From Aquipseudomonas alcaligenes (GTDB taxonomy: Bacteria; Pseudomonadota; Gammaproteobacteria; Pseudomonadales; Pseudomonadaceae), in assembly GCF_900156545.1 (NCBI RefSeq), contig NZ_FTNW01000003.1, forward strand, positions 558,001 through 622,000: a stretch of DNA of 64,000 nucleotides, in the 5' to 3' direction. Under the pieces are notes generated by a model. That model was not told where the DNA came from. It did no database searches and was given only the letters and a program-made list of their open reading frames with translations. The position numbers and the translations under genes were made by a program. This document shows, piece by piece, positions 9,603 to 19,292 of the stretch; position 1 is the stretch's first letter, and every line of letters begins with the position of its first letter.

Positions 9603-12170
9603 TTAGATGCGCGTCTTCCATGTATATAACAGTTCCAGAGCACGGCGCGGGGTCAGATCATCGGGATTGATCTTGCCCAATTCCTCCAGCACCGGGTGCG
9701 GCAGGGCGGCGAACATATCGCTCTGCAGGGGCGCCGCTACTTGTCCCGGCTCGCTGCGGGGCGCCTCGTGCGGCAGGCTGGTGGTCTCCAGGCGGGCCAG
9801 ATGTTCGCGGGCACGCTGGATCACCGGGCCAGGTACGCCGGCCAGTTGCGCCACGGCCAGGCCGTAGCTCTGGCTGGCCGGGCCGGGCAGTACGTGATGC
9901 AGGAACACGATGCGTTCGTTGTGCTCGGTTGCGTTCAGATGCACGTTGGCCACCACCGGCTCGCTCTCCGGCAGCACGGTCAGCTCGAAATAGTGGGTGG
10001 CGAACAGGGTCCAGGCACGCAGCTTGGCCAGATGTTCGGCGGCCGACCAGGCCAGCGACAGACCGTCGAAGGTGCTGGTGCCGCGGCCTACCTCGTCCAT
10101 CAGTACCAGGCTGCGGTCGGTGGCGTTGTGCAGGATATTGGCGGTCTCGCTCATCTCCACCATGAAGGTCGAGCGGCCGCCGGCCAGGTCGTCGGAAGAG
10201 CCGATACGGGTGAAGATGCGGTCCACCAGCGACAGTTCGCAGGCGGCGGCCGGCACGAAACTGCCGATATGGGCGAGCAGCACGATCAGCGCGGTCTGGC
10301 GCATGTAGGTGGATTTACCGCCCATGTTCGGGCCGGTAATGATCAGCATGCGGGTGTTGTCGTCCAGTCCCAGGTCGTTGGCGACAAAGGGTGTTTCCAG
10401 CACCTGCTCGACCACCGGGTGGCGACCCTGGTCGATGCGCAGGCAGGGCTCTTCGACGAAGCGCGGGCGGTTCAGATCGAGGTTCAGCGCGCGTTCCGCC
10501 AGGTTGGCCAGCACGTCCAGTTCGGCCAGGGCGCTGGCGGTGTCCTGCAACGGGGCGAGTTGGGCGATGAGCAGTTCCAGCAGCTCCTCGTACAGCTGTT
10601 TCTCACGGGCCAGGGCGCGGCTCTTGGCCGACAGCGCCTTGTCCTCGAAGGTCTTCAGTTCCGGCGTGATGAAGCGCTCGGCGCCCTTGAGGGTCTGCCG
10701 GCGGATGTAATCGGCCGGGGCCGACTCGGCCTGCTTGCTGGGCAGTTCGATAAAGTAGCCGTGCACGCGGTTGTAGCCGACCTTGAGGTTGGCCAGACCG
10801 GTGCGCTCCTTCTCGCGTGCTTCCAGATCCATCAGGTACTGGCCGGCGTTCTCGCTGATCGACTGCAACTCGTCCAGCTCGGCGTCGTAGCCGGTCTTGA
10901 GCACGCCGCCATCGCGAATCACCGCTGGCGGGTTGTCGATGATGGCGCGGGCCAGCAGATCGGCCAGTTCCGGGTAGGTGCGGATATTCACCGCCAGCTC
11001 GGCCAGGTGCGGGGCATCCAGCTGGGCCATTGCGCTCTGCAGCTGCGGTAGCGCAGCGAGGGCGTCGCGCAGGCGCGCCAGGTCGCGCGGACGGGCGTTG
11101 CGCAGGCCGATGCGGGCGAGGATGCGCTCGACGTCGCCGATGTCCTTGAGCTGTGGCTGCAGCAGCTCGAAGCGGTAGCGGTCGAGCAGGCAGGCGATGG
11201 CCTCCTGGCGTGCCTCCAGCACGCTGCGATCACGCAGCGGACGGTTCAGCCAGCGAGTCAGCAGGCGCGAGCCCATGGCGGTCTGGCAGCGGTCCACCAC
11301 CGACTGCAGGGTGTTGTCGCGGCCGCCGGCGAGGTTGGTGTCAAGCTCCAGGTTGCGCCGACTGGCGCCGTCGAGGATGACGGTGTCGTCCAGGCGCTCG
11401 TGGCGCAGGTTGCGCAGGTGCGGCAGGGCAGTGCGCTGGGTTTCCTTGGCGTACACCAGCAGACAGCCGGCGGCGCCGATGGCCAGGGTCAGGCCCTCGC
11501 AGCCGAAGCCCTTGAGATCCTGCACGCCGAATTGCTGGCACAGGCTCTTGCGCGCGCTGTCACGTTCGAAGTCCCAGGGTGCGCGACGCCGCACGCCGCG
11601 ACGCTTCTCGATCGGCAGACCCTGCGGCCAGTCGTCGGGGATCAGCAGCTCGGCAGGGCTCAGGCGCTCCAGCTCGGCCAGAAGGTTTTCCCAGCCTTTC
11701 AGCTCCTGCACGCTGAAGCGGCCGCTGGTGATGTCCAACATGGCCAGGCCGAACAGCTTCTCGTCGCCAAGGATGGCGCCGATCAGGTTGTCGCGGCGCT
11801 CGTCGAGGAAGGCCTCGTCGCTGATGGTGCCGGGGGTGATGATGCGTACCACCTGGCGCTCCACCGGACCCTTGCTGGTGGCCGGATCGCCAATCTGCTC
11901 GCAGATCGCCACCGCCTCGCCGAACTTCACCAGGCGCGCCAGGTAGCCCTCGGCCGAGTGGAACGGAATGCCGGCCATGGGAATCGCCTGGCCGGCCGAT
12001 TGACCGCGGGCGGTGAGGGTGATGTCGAGCAGTGCTGCGGCTTTCTTGGCGTCCTCGTAGAACAGCTCGTAGAAGTCGCCCATGCGGTAGAACATCAGCA
12101 TGTCCGGATGCTGGTTCTTCAGCTTCCAGTACTGCTGCATCATAGGTGTGTGGGCTGACAAATCGCTCAT
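9603..12170 (-). CDS. mutS: DNA mismatch repair protein MutS
   Basis: Mismatch-recognition ATPase of 855 residues. The N-terminal mismatch-binding domain has the [12 protein letters not shown] segment with its Phe-x-Glu neighbourhood. The ATPase has Walker [10 protein letters not shown], Walker [13 protein letters not shown] and the ATHYFEL H-loop. It is divergent from pncC with 76 bases between starts. Full length, no disruption. Confidence 0.98.
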   Translation of the reverse strand: MSDLSAHTPMMQQYWKLKNQHPDMLMFYRMGDFYELFYEDAKKAAALLDITLTARGQSAGQAIPMAGIPFHSAEGYLARLVKFGEAVAICEQIGDPATSKGPVERQVVRIITPGTISDEAFLDERRDNLIGAILGDEKLFGLAMLDITSGRFSVQELKGWENLLAELERLSPAELLIPDDWPQGLPIEKRRGVRRRAPWDFERDSARKSLCQQFGVQDLKGFGCEGLTLAIGAAGCLLVYAKETQRTALPHLRNLRHERLDDTVILDGASRRNLELDTNLAGGRDNTLQSVVDRCQTAMGSRLLTRWLNRPLRDRSVLEARQEAIACLLDRYRFELLQPQLKDIGDVERILARIGLRNARPRDLARLRDALAALPQLQSAMAQLDAPHLAELAVNIRTYPELADLLARAIIDNPPAVIRDGGVLKTGYDAELDELQSISENAGQYLMDLEAREKERTGLANLKVGYNRVHGYFIELPSKQAESAPADYIRRQTLKGAERFITPELKTFEDKALSAKSRALAREKQLYEELLELLIAQLAPLQDTASALAELDVLANLAERALNLDLNRPRFVEEPCLRIDQGRHPVVEQVLETPFVANDLGLDDNTRMLIITGPNMGGKSTYMRQTALIVLLAHIGSFVPAAACELSLVDRIFTRIGSSDDLAGGRSTFMVEMSETANILHNATDRSLVLMDEVGRGTSTFDGLSLAWSAAEHLAKLRAWTLFATHYFELTVLPESEPVVANVHLNATEHNERIVFLHHVLPGPASQSYGLAVAQLAGVPGPVIQRAREHLARLETTSLPHEAPRSEPGQVAAPLQSDMFAALPHPVLEELGKINPDDLTPRRALELLYTWKTRI

Positions 12171-12246
12171 GCTGTTCGGTCCGGCTGAAATCGCAAAAGC
12201 GCCTAGTGTAGGGTATCCCTCCTTCTCGTTTCACCCCGGAGCGCAC

Positions 12247-12747
12247 ATGGATTCCATCACGCAGCTGGCTGAACAACTGGGCGCGCAGCTCAAGGCGCTT
12301 GGCGCCCAGGTCTGCACCGCCGAGTCCTGTACTGGCGGAGGCATCGCCGAGGCGATTACCCGTATTGCCGGCAGCTCGGCCTGGTTCGAGGCCGGCTATG
12401 TCACCTATTCCAATGCCCAGAAGACGGCCCAGCTCGGCGTGCCGGCGGAGCTGTTCCCGCGCGTTGGAGCGGTCAGTCGCGAAGTGGTGGAGGCCATGGT
12501 CGGCGGTGCCGCTCGCCACAGCGGGGCTCGTTTTGCCGTGGCGGTCAGTGGCATCGCCGGGCCCGATGGGGGGGCGCCGGAGAAACCGGTCGGCACCGTC
12601 TGGCTGGCCTGGGCCGATGGTGCGCGCTGTTTCGCCGAGCGCTGCCTGTTTGCCGGTGATCGCGAGGCGGTACGGCGGCAGACGGTCGAGCGGGCGCTGG
12701 CAGGATTGCTCCGACTGACGGCGGGAGAAAATCCGTCGCGGGGGTAG
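12247..12747 (+). CDS. pncC: nicotinamide-nucleotide amidohydrolase (CinA C-terminal domain protein)
   Basis: Stand-alone CinA-C domain of 166 residues that deamidates NMN to NaMN in pyridine nucleotide recycling. Signatures are TAESCTGGGIAEAIT, the SREVVEAM helix and VSGIAGPDGG. The ATG at 12247 is chosen because it follows a GGAG site and upstream codons would run into the mutS promoter region. It sits immediately before recA, a conserved position in gammaproteobacteria. Confidence 0.93.
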   Translation: MDSITQLAEQLGAQLKALGAQVCTAESCTGGGIAEAITRIAGSSAWFEAGYVTYSNAQKTAQLGVPAELFPRVGAVSREVVEAMVGGAARHSGARFAVAVSGIAGPDGGAPEKPVGTVWLAWADGARCFAERCLFAGDREAVRRQTVERALAGLLRLTAGENPSRG

Positions 12748-12774
12748 GCGAGCGATTTGCCTTATGGAATACTA

Positions 12775-12790
12775 CTGTCTACTTATACAG
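12775..12790 (+). promoter_or_regulatory. LexA-binding SOS box of recA
   Basis: CTGT, eight bases, ACAG (CTG-N10-CAG), the canonical gammaproteobacterial LexA operator, 45 bases before the recA start codon. It implies DNA-damage induction of recA and the downstream recX. Confidence 0.92.
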
Positions 12791-12834
12791 TTGTTGGTGA
12801 GCGAACGGCTCCCTTTGATCACGTGAGGATGGAA

Positions 12835-13884
12835 ATGGACGAGAACAAGAAGCGCGCGTTGGCGGCAGCCCTGGGTCAGATCGAGAAGCAGTTCGGCAAG
12901 GGTGCCGTGATGCGCATGGGCGACCACGACCGCCAGGCCATTCCGGCCATTTCCACCGGCTCCCTCGGCCTCGATATCGCACTGGGCATCGGCGGCCTGC
13001 CGAAGGGTCGTATCGTCGAGATCTACGGTCCGGAATCCTCGGGTAAGACCACCCTGACCTTGTCGGTCATCGCCGAGGCCCAGAAGGCCGGTGCCACCTG
13101 TGCCTTCGTCGATGCCGAGCACGCGCTGGACCCCGACTACGCCGGCAAGCTGGGCGTGAATGTCGACGACCTGCTGGTTTCGCAGCCGGACACCGGCGAA
13201 CAGGCTCTGGAAATCACCGACATGCTGGTGCGTTCCAATGCGGTGGACGTGATCATCGTCGACTCTGTGGCCGCACTGGTGCCCAAGGCCGAAATCGAGG
13301 GTGAGATGGGCGACTCCCACGTCGGCCTGCAGGCCCGCCTGATGAGCCAGGCGCTGCGCAAGATCACCGGCAACATCAAGAACGCCAACTGCCTGGTCAT
13401 CTTCATCAACCAGATTCGTATGAAGATCGGCGTGATGTTCGGCAACCCGGAAACCACCACCGGTGGTAACGCCCTGAAGTTCTATGCCTCCGTGCGTCTG
13501 GATATTCGCCGCACTGGCGCGGTGAAGGAAGGCGACGAGGTGGTTGGTAGCGAAACCCGCGTCAAGGTGGTGAAGAACAAGGTGGCTCCGCCGTTCCGCC
13601 AGGCCGAGTTCCAGATCATGTATGGCAAGGGCATCTACCGCACTGGAGAGATCATCGACCTCGGCGTGCAGCTCGGTCTGGTGGAGAAGTCCGGTGCCTG
13701 GTACAGCTACCAGGGCAACAAGATCGGCCAGGGCAAGGCCAACGCCGCCAAGTATCTGGAAGACAATCCGGAAACCGGCAGTGCCATCGAGAAGATCATC
13801 CGCGACAAGCTGCTGGTGGCTGGTGCAGCCGCTCGTGGCGCCGCCGAGGCCGAAGAGGATGATCTGGCCGATCTGGACGCCTGA
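12835..13884 (+). CDS. recA: recombinase RecA
   Basis: DNA strand-exchange ATPase and LexA co-protease, 349 residues. Walker A is GPESSGKTT, and [20 protein letters not shown] is the L2 DNA-binding loop region. The start is MDENKKRAL at 12835, after GAGGAT; codons further upstream lie across the LexA box and are rejected. The acidic C-terminal tail [12 protein letters not shown] is typical. recX follows after 13 bases. Confidence 0.99.
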   Translation: MDENKKRALAAALGQIEKQFGKGAVMRMGDHDRQAIPAISTGSLGLDIALGIGGLPKGRIVEIYGPESSGKTTLTLSVIAEAQKAGATCAFVDAEHALDPDYAGKLGVNVDDLLVSQPDTGEQALEITDMLVRSNAVDVIIVDSVAALVPKAEIEGEMGDSHVGLQARLMSQALRKITGNIKNANCLVIFINQIRMKIGVMFGNPETTTGGNALKFYASVRLDIRRTGAVKEGDEVVGSETRVKVVKNKVAPPFRQAEFQIMYGKGIYRTGEIIDLGVQLGLVEKSGAWYSYQGNKIGQGKANAAKYLEDNPETGSAIEKIIRDKLLVAGAAARGAAEAEEDDLADLDA

Positions 13885-13897
13885 TTACCGAGGCTGA

Positions 13898-14368
13898 ATG
13901 GCCGTGACCGCCATGCTCGATACTGCCGTTGCCGTGCGCCGCGCGGCGATGGATCTGCTGGCCCGGCGCGAGCATGGCCTTGTCGAGCTGACGCGCAAGC
14001 TGCGTCAGCGCGGTGCCCCGCAGGAGTTGATCGACGGCGCCCTCGACCGCCTAGCGGAAGAGGGGCTGTTGTCGGAGAGTCGTTATCTGGAGACCTTCGT
14101 CGCCAGTCGCGCTCGAGCCGGCTACGGGCCGGTACGCATCCGCGAGGAGCTGGCCCAGCGCGGCCTGCCACGCCCATCCATCGAGCAGGCTCTGAGCGAG
14201 GCGGAGGTGGACTGGGGGGAGCAACTGCGCGAGTTGTGGCAACGCAAGTTCGCCGGTCAGCTTCCTGAGGATATGCGCGAAAAAGCCAAGCAGGCGCGCT
14301 TTCTGGCCTATCGCGGCTTTTCCCAGGAGCAGATAGGGCGCCTGCTGCGCGGTGTCAGTCTGGACTGA
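13898..14368 (+). CDS. recX: regulatory protein RecX
   Basis: A 156-residue modulator that caps RecA filaments. It has the three-helix repeats of RecX, for example [16 protein letters not shown] and [16 protein letters not shown]. It lies 13 bases after recA, so it is probably expressed by read-through from the SOS-regulated recA promoter, and it ends before a strong terminator. Confidence 0.95.
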   Translation: MAVTAMLDTAVAVRRAAMDLLARREHGLVELTRKLRQRGAPQELIDGALDRLAEEGLLSESRYLETFVASRARAGYGPVRIREELAQRGLPRPSIEQALSEAEVDWGEQLRELWQRKFAGQLPEDMREKAKQARFLAYRGFSQEQIGRLLRGVSLD

Positions 14369-14377
14369 TTTCCCCTT

Positions 14378-14414
14378 GAGCCCGGAGCTTGTCCCCTCTC
14401 CGGGCTCTGTTTTT
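14378..14414 (+). terminator. intrinsic terminator of recA-recX
   Basis: Ten-base-pair stem GAGCCCGGAG / CTCCGGGCTC (14378-14387, 14398-14407) followed by TGTTTTTT. Confidence 0.9.
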
Positions 14415-14461
14415 TCTGTGCTGCCAGGTGCGCCATTCCTCTCTTGCGCCTGGCGCCTTTC

Positions 14462-15541
14462 TCAGCCGTTCTGTGCCCAGTTCTGTGGCAGGTTGATGAA
14501 GTCCACCAGCTGACGCAGGCGCCCATGGTCGCGGGCGTTGAAGCGGAACGCCAGGCGGGTCAGCTCGCACAGCTCGGGCTCGTCGGTTTCGGTTTCGCAG
14601 TAGGGCTGCTGCAGAAAGCCCTCGCCGCGGCAGAGATCGGCGAACTCCTTGTCCAGCGTGTGCATGGCCTCTGCGCTGAGCGGATGCGTCATGCGAATCA
14701 CGAACTGCTCCTTGAGCCAGCGCGAGGAGTGGAAGTTGCGGTAGAAACGGGCAATTTCCTGGCCGGCCTCCTCGGCACTGTGAACCAGATGCAGCAGGTG
14801 CATGTCGCTGGGCAGGATGTACTGGCGCTCTTTCAGTTGCTGGCGCAGGAAGTCCTGAAAGTGCTCCCAGTAGTTGCTGTTCGGTTCATCGAGCAGGACG
14901 ATGGGGACCAGTGGGCTCTTGCCCGTCTGCACCAGGGTCATCACCTCCAGTGCCTCGTCCAGGGTGCCGAAGCCGCCCGGGCAGAGCACCAGGGCATCGG
15001 CTTCCTTGACGAAGAACAGCTTGCGCAGGAAGAAAAAATGGAACGACAGCAGGTTGCTGGTGCCACGCACCGTGGCATTGGCACTCTGCTCGAAGGGCAG
15101 GGTGATGTTGAAGCCCAGGCTGTTCTGCAGCCCCGCACCCTCGTGGGCGGCGGCCATGACGCCGCCGCCGGCACCGGTGATCACCATCAGGTCGAGGCGT
15201 GAGAGGGTCTGGCCGAGTTCCCGGGCCAGCTGGTAGACGGGGTGGTCGGTCGGCGTGCGCGCGGAGCCGAAGACCGTGACCTTGCGCCGGCGCTTGAACT
15301 GCTCAAGGGCGCTGAAAGCCTTCTCCATTTCGCGCAGGGTCTGCAGCATGATCTTGGCGTCCCAGCGGTTGCGGTCGGCCTGGGCCATGCGGATCACGGT
15401 GGTGATCATTTCCTGGTACAGCGGCAGGTTGGGACTGTTGGCGGGGACCACCAGCGCGGCCAGTTCCTCCACCTTGCTGGTCAGATCGATGCCGCTGGTC
15501 TGGAAGTGTCGGGACAGATAGTCATCCGGTTCGTAAGGCAT
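14462..15541 (-). CDS. LOG family protein (predicted nucleotide 5'-monophosphate nucleosidase)
   Basis: A 359-residue protein of the lysine-decarboxylase-like LOG family, which cleaves nucleoside monophosphates to base and ribose phosphate in characterised members. Key motifs are ITGAGGGVMAAAHEGA and the signature PGGFGTLDE, with the arginine-bearing FGSARTP strand before it. The second ATG (15541) is chosen because AAGGAG lies six bases before it, while the first ATG (15547) abuts that site directly. The substrate is not evident. It converges on recX. Confidence 0.85.
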   Translation of the reverse strand: MPYEPDDYLSRHFQTSGIDLTSKVEELAALVVPANSPNLPLYQEMITTVIRMAQADRNRWDAKIMLQTLREMEKAFSALEQFKRRRKVTVFGSARTPTDHPVYQLARELGQTLSRLDLMVITGAGGGVMAAAHEGAGLQNSLGFNITLPFEQSANATVRGTSNLLSFHFFFLRKLFFVKEADALVLCPGGFGTLDEALEVMTLVQTGKSPLVPIVLLDEPNSNYWEHFQDFLRQQLKERQYILPSDMHLLHLVHSAEEAGQEIARFYRNFHSSRWLKEQFVIRMTHPLSAEAMHTLDKEFADLCRGEGFLQQPYCETETDEPELCELTRLAFRFNARDHGRLRQLVDFINLPQNWAQNG

Positions 15542-15714
15542 GGACATCTCCTTCTACTGATGTGGGCTTCGGCCCATTGCCTGCCGCCGCTGCCCATAGC
15601 GAAATTATGGCTTGCCGGCGCCATGCCGTTCGTCCGTCATGCGCGAAGGTCTGCGGTGCTCTGTTTTACTTGCAATGTCGACCGCTCGGTCGGCGCAGGA
15701 AGGGAGAGGCAGGT

Positions 15715-15906
15715 ATGCCCAAGCTGACACTGGATCTGGATCTGCAGTTGTACCGTCTGCTGGTACAGGCCGCACGTATCAACAATCTGACCCTGGAAGA
15801 AGAATGCCTGCGCAGGCTCGAAGGGGGCGTGCGCCGGTCAAGCTACATGCAGGCGCTGCTGGCCGAGCTCCGGGCCGATGGCGAGCAGCAGCGCGGCAAG
15901 GGCTGA
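15715..15906 (+). CDS. small hypothetical protein (63 aa)
   Basis: A short protein beginning MPKLTLDLDLQLYRLL after a good GGGAGAGGC ribosome site. A beta strand followed by helices (NNLTLEEECLRRLEGG) loosely resembles an Arc-type ribbon-helix-helix fold, but no family can be named. It is followed by a basic tail ending in GEQQRGKG. Coding is supported by the ribosome site, GC-rich third positions and a fit between divergent and convergent genes: its stop touches the stop of the next minus-strand gene. Confidence 0.65.
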   Translation: MPKLTLDLDLQLYRLLVQAARINNLTLEEECLRRLEGGVRRSSYMQALLAELRADGEQQRGKG

Positions 15907-16308
15907 TTACTGCAGGCCGCAGTCAGTCTTGACGAAGCGCGCTACCGCCACGAGGCGATTGCTCTTGTACTCGCTGAACTGGTAGCGCAGTACCGCGCCC
16001 TGGGCCAGCAGGTTGCGATAGCCCGGGTTGGTGCAGACGCTGGCGGCCAGCTGGTTGCGCACGGTGGCCGGGTTGGCGCGCATCTGCTCGGCGTGCGCGG
16101 CGCGTACGCTGAGGTGATTGACCAGCTCGTTGCCCTCCACGGTGTAACCCTGGTCGAGAATGTCCTCGTTGATTGCCCGTGGCGTGCCGACGCTGCTCTC
16201 CTTGGCAACCCGCTCCAGCAGGCGCGTCAGTTCATGCTCCTGCAGCGAGGCGGCGTGAGCGGCAGGCAGCAGGGCGGCGAGGGCGAACAGGGTGATCAAA
16301 CGGGGCAT
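15907..16308 (-). CDS. secreted PA3611-type protein (quorum-sensing-regulated virulence factor family)
   Basis: A 133-residue exported protein with signal peptide MPRLITLFALAALLPAAHA. The mature part has two cysteines (AASVCTNPGY and the C-terminal KTDCGLQ) that could form a disulfide. It resembles P. aeruginosa PA3611, whose family carries the virulence-factor name; function is not established. The ATG at 16308 is preferred because GGAG lies a few bases upstream, whereas the ATG at 16320 has no clear site. Confidence 0.75.
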   Translation of the reverse strand: MPRLITLFALAALLPAAHAASLQEHELTRLLERVAKESSVGTPRAINEDILDQGYTVEGNELVNHLSVRAAHAEQMRANPATVRNQLAASVCTNPGYRNLLAQGAVLRYQFSEYKSNRLVAVARFVKTDCGLQ

Positions 16309-16431
16309 GAGGCTCTCCATGGAATGCAGTGCTGCCTTCGACCGATGCTCCTGGCCCGGGTTCAGCAGGTGCCCATCTTACTCCGTGCCGGCGGCGAAGG
16401 TAGACTGCGCGCCTTTTCCGTGGAGTCGCTC

Positions 16432-17148
16432 ATGAGCAGCCATGCCGTTTCCCGCCTGCGCAGCGAGCGCCTGGCGCGCAGCCTCAAGCCCTTTGTCTCG
16501 CGTGGCTCGCGTTCCGAACGCTGCCCCGGGTGCCGGGTGATTCCCAGTTACTGCCTGTGTGCCTGGCGGCCGCGCGTCGAGGTGCAGGCGGGCGTATGCC
16601 TACTGATGTACGACGTGGAAGCGCTGAAGCCGAGCAATACCGGCTGGCTGATCGCCGACCTGGTGGCCGATACCCATGCCTTCGGCTGGCAGCGTACTGA
16701 GGTCGATCCGCGTTTGCTGGCGCTGCTGGACGATCCGCAGTACGCCCCTTGCGTGGTGTTCCCCGGTGAGTACGCCGAGCCCGAGCGGGTGATCGAGGTG
16801 CTGCCGCCTCCGACCGATGGCAGGCGGCCGCTGTTCATCCTGCTCGACGCCACCTGGACCGAGGCGCGCAAGATGTTCCGCAAGAGTCCCTACCTGAACC
16901 GTTTTCCGGTTCTCAGCCTGCGCCCGGAGCAGTTGTCGCGCTACCGCCTGCGCCGCTCCAAGCGTGACGAGCACCTGTGCACGGCCGAGGTGGCCGCGCT
17001 GTGCCTGGAGCTGGCCGGGGAGCCGTGTGCGGCGCAGGCGCTGGACGCCTGGCTGGACCTGTTCACCGAGCACTACCTGAGCGCCAAGCACCGTCGTGTG
17101 CTGGACGAGCAGAGCCCCGCGCATCAGGCCATTCGGCCCTTTCTGTAG
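16432..17148 (+). CDS. tapT: tRNA-uridine aminocarboxypropyltransferase (DTW domain)
   Basis: A 238-residue DTW-domain enzyme that transfers the 3-amino-3-carboxypropyl group of SAM to uridine 47 of tRNA in characterised homologues. The N-terminal cysteine cluster is RCPGCRVIPSYCLC, and the family signature appears as LLDATWTEARKMF. The C-terminal RRSKRDEHLCTAEVAAL is also conserved. The ATG at 16432 is the first with a nearby ribosome site (GGAG); the frame is open upstream into the region antisense to the PA3611-type gene, which is rejected. Confidence 0.88.
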   Translation: MSSHAVSRLRSERLARSLKPFVSRGSRSERCPGCRVIPSYCLCAWRPRVEVQAGVCLLMYDVEALKPSNTGWLIADLVADTHAFGWQRTEVDPRLLALLDDPQYAPCVVFPGEYAEPERVIEVLPPPTDGRRPLFILLDATWTEARKMFRKSPYLNRFPVLSLRPEQLSRYRLRRSKRDEHLCTAEVAALCLELAGEPCAAQALDAWLDLFTEHYLSAKHRRVLDEQSPAHQAIRPFL

Positions 17149-17174
17149 CACGACAGCGCCAGGCTACGCGGCAC

Positions 17175-18056
17175 TCAGGCGCGCTTGGGCCACAGCTGCG
17201 CCAGCAGCATGCCGGCGAACATCAGCGCGCAGCCGAAGTAGCCTTTGAGCGCCAGCGCCTCGCCGAGCAGCAGAGCGCCGGCGATGGCGGCGAATACCGC
17301 TTCCAGCGAGAGGATGATCGCCGCGTGGGAGGCGATGGCATGCTTCTGCGCCACCACCTGCAGGGTGAAGCCGACCGCCACCCCGAGCAGGCCGCCATAG
17401 AGAATGGCCGGACCGGCGGCGAGGATGGCCTCAAGCTTGATTTCCTCGAACAGCACCGCGAGTACGAGGCTTAGCACGGCGCAGACGGCGAACTGCAGCA
17501 GGGCCAGGCGCAGCGGGTCGTGACGGCTGGCGAAGAAGCTCACCAGCAGCACGTGGACACCCCAGACGAAGGCACCGGCCAGCTGCAGCCAGTCCCCGGA
17601 GGCAACCTGGAAGCCTTCGCCGACGCTGAGCAGGAACATGCCGACCACCGCCAGCCCCGCGCCCAGCCAGGTGCCCATGCCGGTGCGCTGGCCGATCAGC
17701 AGGCCGAGCAGCGGCACCACGATGACATACAGGCCGGTGATGAATCCCGAGTTGGTCACGCTGGTGAACAACAGGCCGACCTGTTGCAGGTTGATGCCCA
17801 GCGAAAGCGCCAGGCCCATGGCCAGGCCGCCGAGCAGCAGGCCGCGGTTGAACGGCTCGGGCTTGTGCTCACCCTCGCGCTTGCCCAGCCAGAGCACCAG
17901 CGGCAACAGCGCCAGGGTGGCGAGGGTGAAGCGCAGGCCGGTATAGAGGAAGGGGCCGATCGCATCCATGCCCAGGCGCTGGGCGACGAAGGCAGAGCCC
18001 CAGATCATCGCGGTCAGCAGCATCAACAGGTCGGCGCGCAGGGCTTGGCTTCGCAT
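17175..18056 (-). CDS. EamA/RhaT family transporter
   Basis: A 293-residue inner-membrane protein with ten predicted helices in two EamA repeats. The first repeat opens with LLMLLTAMIWGSAFVAQRLG and the second is around AIILSLEAVFAAIAGALLLGE. Such proteins are drug/metabolite exporters; substrate unknown. The start at 18056 (MRSQALRADLL) is chosen because this is where the EamA fold begins. It is divergent from erdR with 123 bases between. Confidence 0.9.
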   Translation of the reverse strand: MRSQALRADLLMLLTAMIWGSAFVAQRLGMDAIGPFLYTGLRFTLATLALLPLVLWLGKREGEHKPEPFNRGLLLGGLAMGLALSLGINLQQVGLLFTSVTNSGFITGLYVIVVPLLGLLIGQRTGMGTWLGAGLAVVGMFLLSVGEGFQVASGDWLQLAGAFVWGVHVLLVSFFASRHDPLRLALLQFAVCAVLSLVLAVLFEEIKLEAILAAGPAILYGGLLGVAVGFTLQVVAQKHAIASHAAIILSLEAVFAAIAGALLLGEALALKGYFGCALMFAGMLLAQLWPKRA

Positions 18057-18179
18057 GGCGGTTCTCGGCAGGAAAAGCTGGCGACTTTGCCGCAAAGCGC
18101 GGAACTTGACCACCCCGTCACGGCTCGGCATGCTGAGCGCCGCCTCGCCAGCCAGCTCGACAACAAGAACAGGAAAGCC

Positions 18180-18830
18180 ATGGCCGCATACGAGATTCTC
18201 ATTGCCGATGATCACCCGCTGTTTCGCAGCGCCCTGCACCAGGCGCTGACCCTCGGGCTCGGCCCTGAAGTGCGCCTGGTGGAAGCGGCCAGCATCGCCG
18301 AGCTGGAAACGCGCCTGAGCGAGAAGAGCGACTGGGACCTGGTCCTGCTCGATCTGAACATGCCCGGTGCCTACGGCTTCTCCGGCCTGGTGCTGTTGCG
18401 CGGCCAGTATCCGCAGATTCCGGTGGTGATGATCTCGGCGCAGGAAGAGGCGGCCGTGGTCGCGCGCTCCCGCGAGTTCGGCGCCAGCGGCTTCATTCCC
18501 AAGTCCAGCCCGCTGGAGACCATTCAGCAGGCCGTGCGCCAGGTCCTCGAGGGCGAGGTCTGGTGGCCGCCGCAGGCGTTCGAGGCGGTCAGCGTCTCGG
18601 CCGAAGCCAAGGCCGCCAGCGCTGGACTGGCGAGTCTGACGCCCCAGCAGTTCCGGGTGCTGACCATGGTCTGCGAAGGCCTGCTGAACAAGCAGATCGC
18701 CTTCGAGCTGAGCGTGTCCGAGGCCACCATCAAGGCCCATGTCACTGCCATCTTCCGCAAGCTGGGCGTGCGTACCCGCACCCAGGCCGCGTTGCTGCTG
18801 CAGCAGATGGAATCGATCCCCGGGCAGTGA
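18180..18830 (+). CDS. erdR: LuxR-type response regulator ErdR
   Basis: A 216-residue NarL/FixJ-type regulator. The receiver domain (residues about 4-120) has the acidic pocket IADDHPLF and phospho-acceptor segment LVLLDLNMPG. The C-terminal LuxR helix-turn-helix includes LLNKQIAFELSVSEATIKAHV. In P. aeruginosa the ErdR orthologue, next to dgkA, helps control ethanol oxidation; the same neighbour here supports orthology. The start is the ATG at 18180 after AGGAAAG. Confidence 0.9.
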   Translation: MAAYEILIADDHPLFRSALHQALTLGLGPEVRLVEAASIAELETRLSEKSDWDLVLLDLNMPGAYGFSGLVLLRGQYPQIPVVMISAQEEAAVVARSREFGASGFIPKSSPLETIQQAVRQVLEGEVWWPPQAFEAVSVSAEAKAASAGLASLTPQQFRVLTMVCEGLLNKQIAFELSVSEATIKAHVTAIFRKLGVRTRTQAALLLQQMESIPGQ

Positions 18831-18900
18831 GCCCTTCACGCATTTTTGACGGTCAGGTGCTTAAGGTGCCGACCTCCATTGCACAGGACTGTCGTTCTCC

Positions 18901-19266
18901 ATGTCGCCATTCAAGGGCCAGACCGGCCTGAAACGTATCCTCAACGCCGCCGGCTATTCCCTCGACGGCCTGCGCGCGGCCTTCACCGGCGAAGCCGCCT
19001 TCCGCCAGCTGGTACTGCTCAACGTGGTGCTGATTCCGCTGGCTTTCTGGCTCGACGTGAGCCCGGTGGAGCGGGCACTGATGGTGGCGGTGAGCATGCT
19101 CTCGCTGATCGTCGAGCTGCTCAATTCGGCGGTGGAGGCGGCCATCGACCGCATCTCGCTGGAGCGCCACCCGCTGTCGAAGAATGCCAAGGACATGGGC
19201 AGCGCCGCGCAGCTCACCTCGCTGGTGCTGATCGGTCTGATCTGGGCGATCATCCTGCTCGGCTGA
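18901..19266 (+). CDS. dgkA: diacylglycerol kinase
   Basis: Small trimeric inner-membrane kinase (121 residues) that phosphorylates diacylglycerol released during membrane-derived oligosaccharide or lipid A modification. The signature is EAAIDRISLERHPLSKNAKD with the catalytic glutamate in LNSAVEAAID. Three transmembrane helices are visible. It follows erdR by 70 bases on the same strand. Confidence 0.96.
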   Translation: MSPFKGQTGLKRILNAAGYSLDGLRAAFTGEAAFRQLVLLNVVLIPLAFWLDVSPVERALMVAVSMLSLIVELLNSAVEAAIDRISLERHPLSKNAKDMGSAAQLTSLVLIGLIWAIILLG

Positions 19267-19292
19267 TCACCGGCTCCGCCGCCGGGCGGAGC

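Noticed and set aside
18057..18839. N-terminal extension of the EamA transporter across the erdR gene
   Set aside because: The frame is open but antisense to a clear response regulator; the transporter fold starts at 18056.
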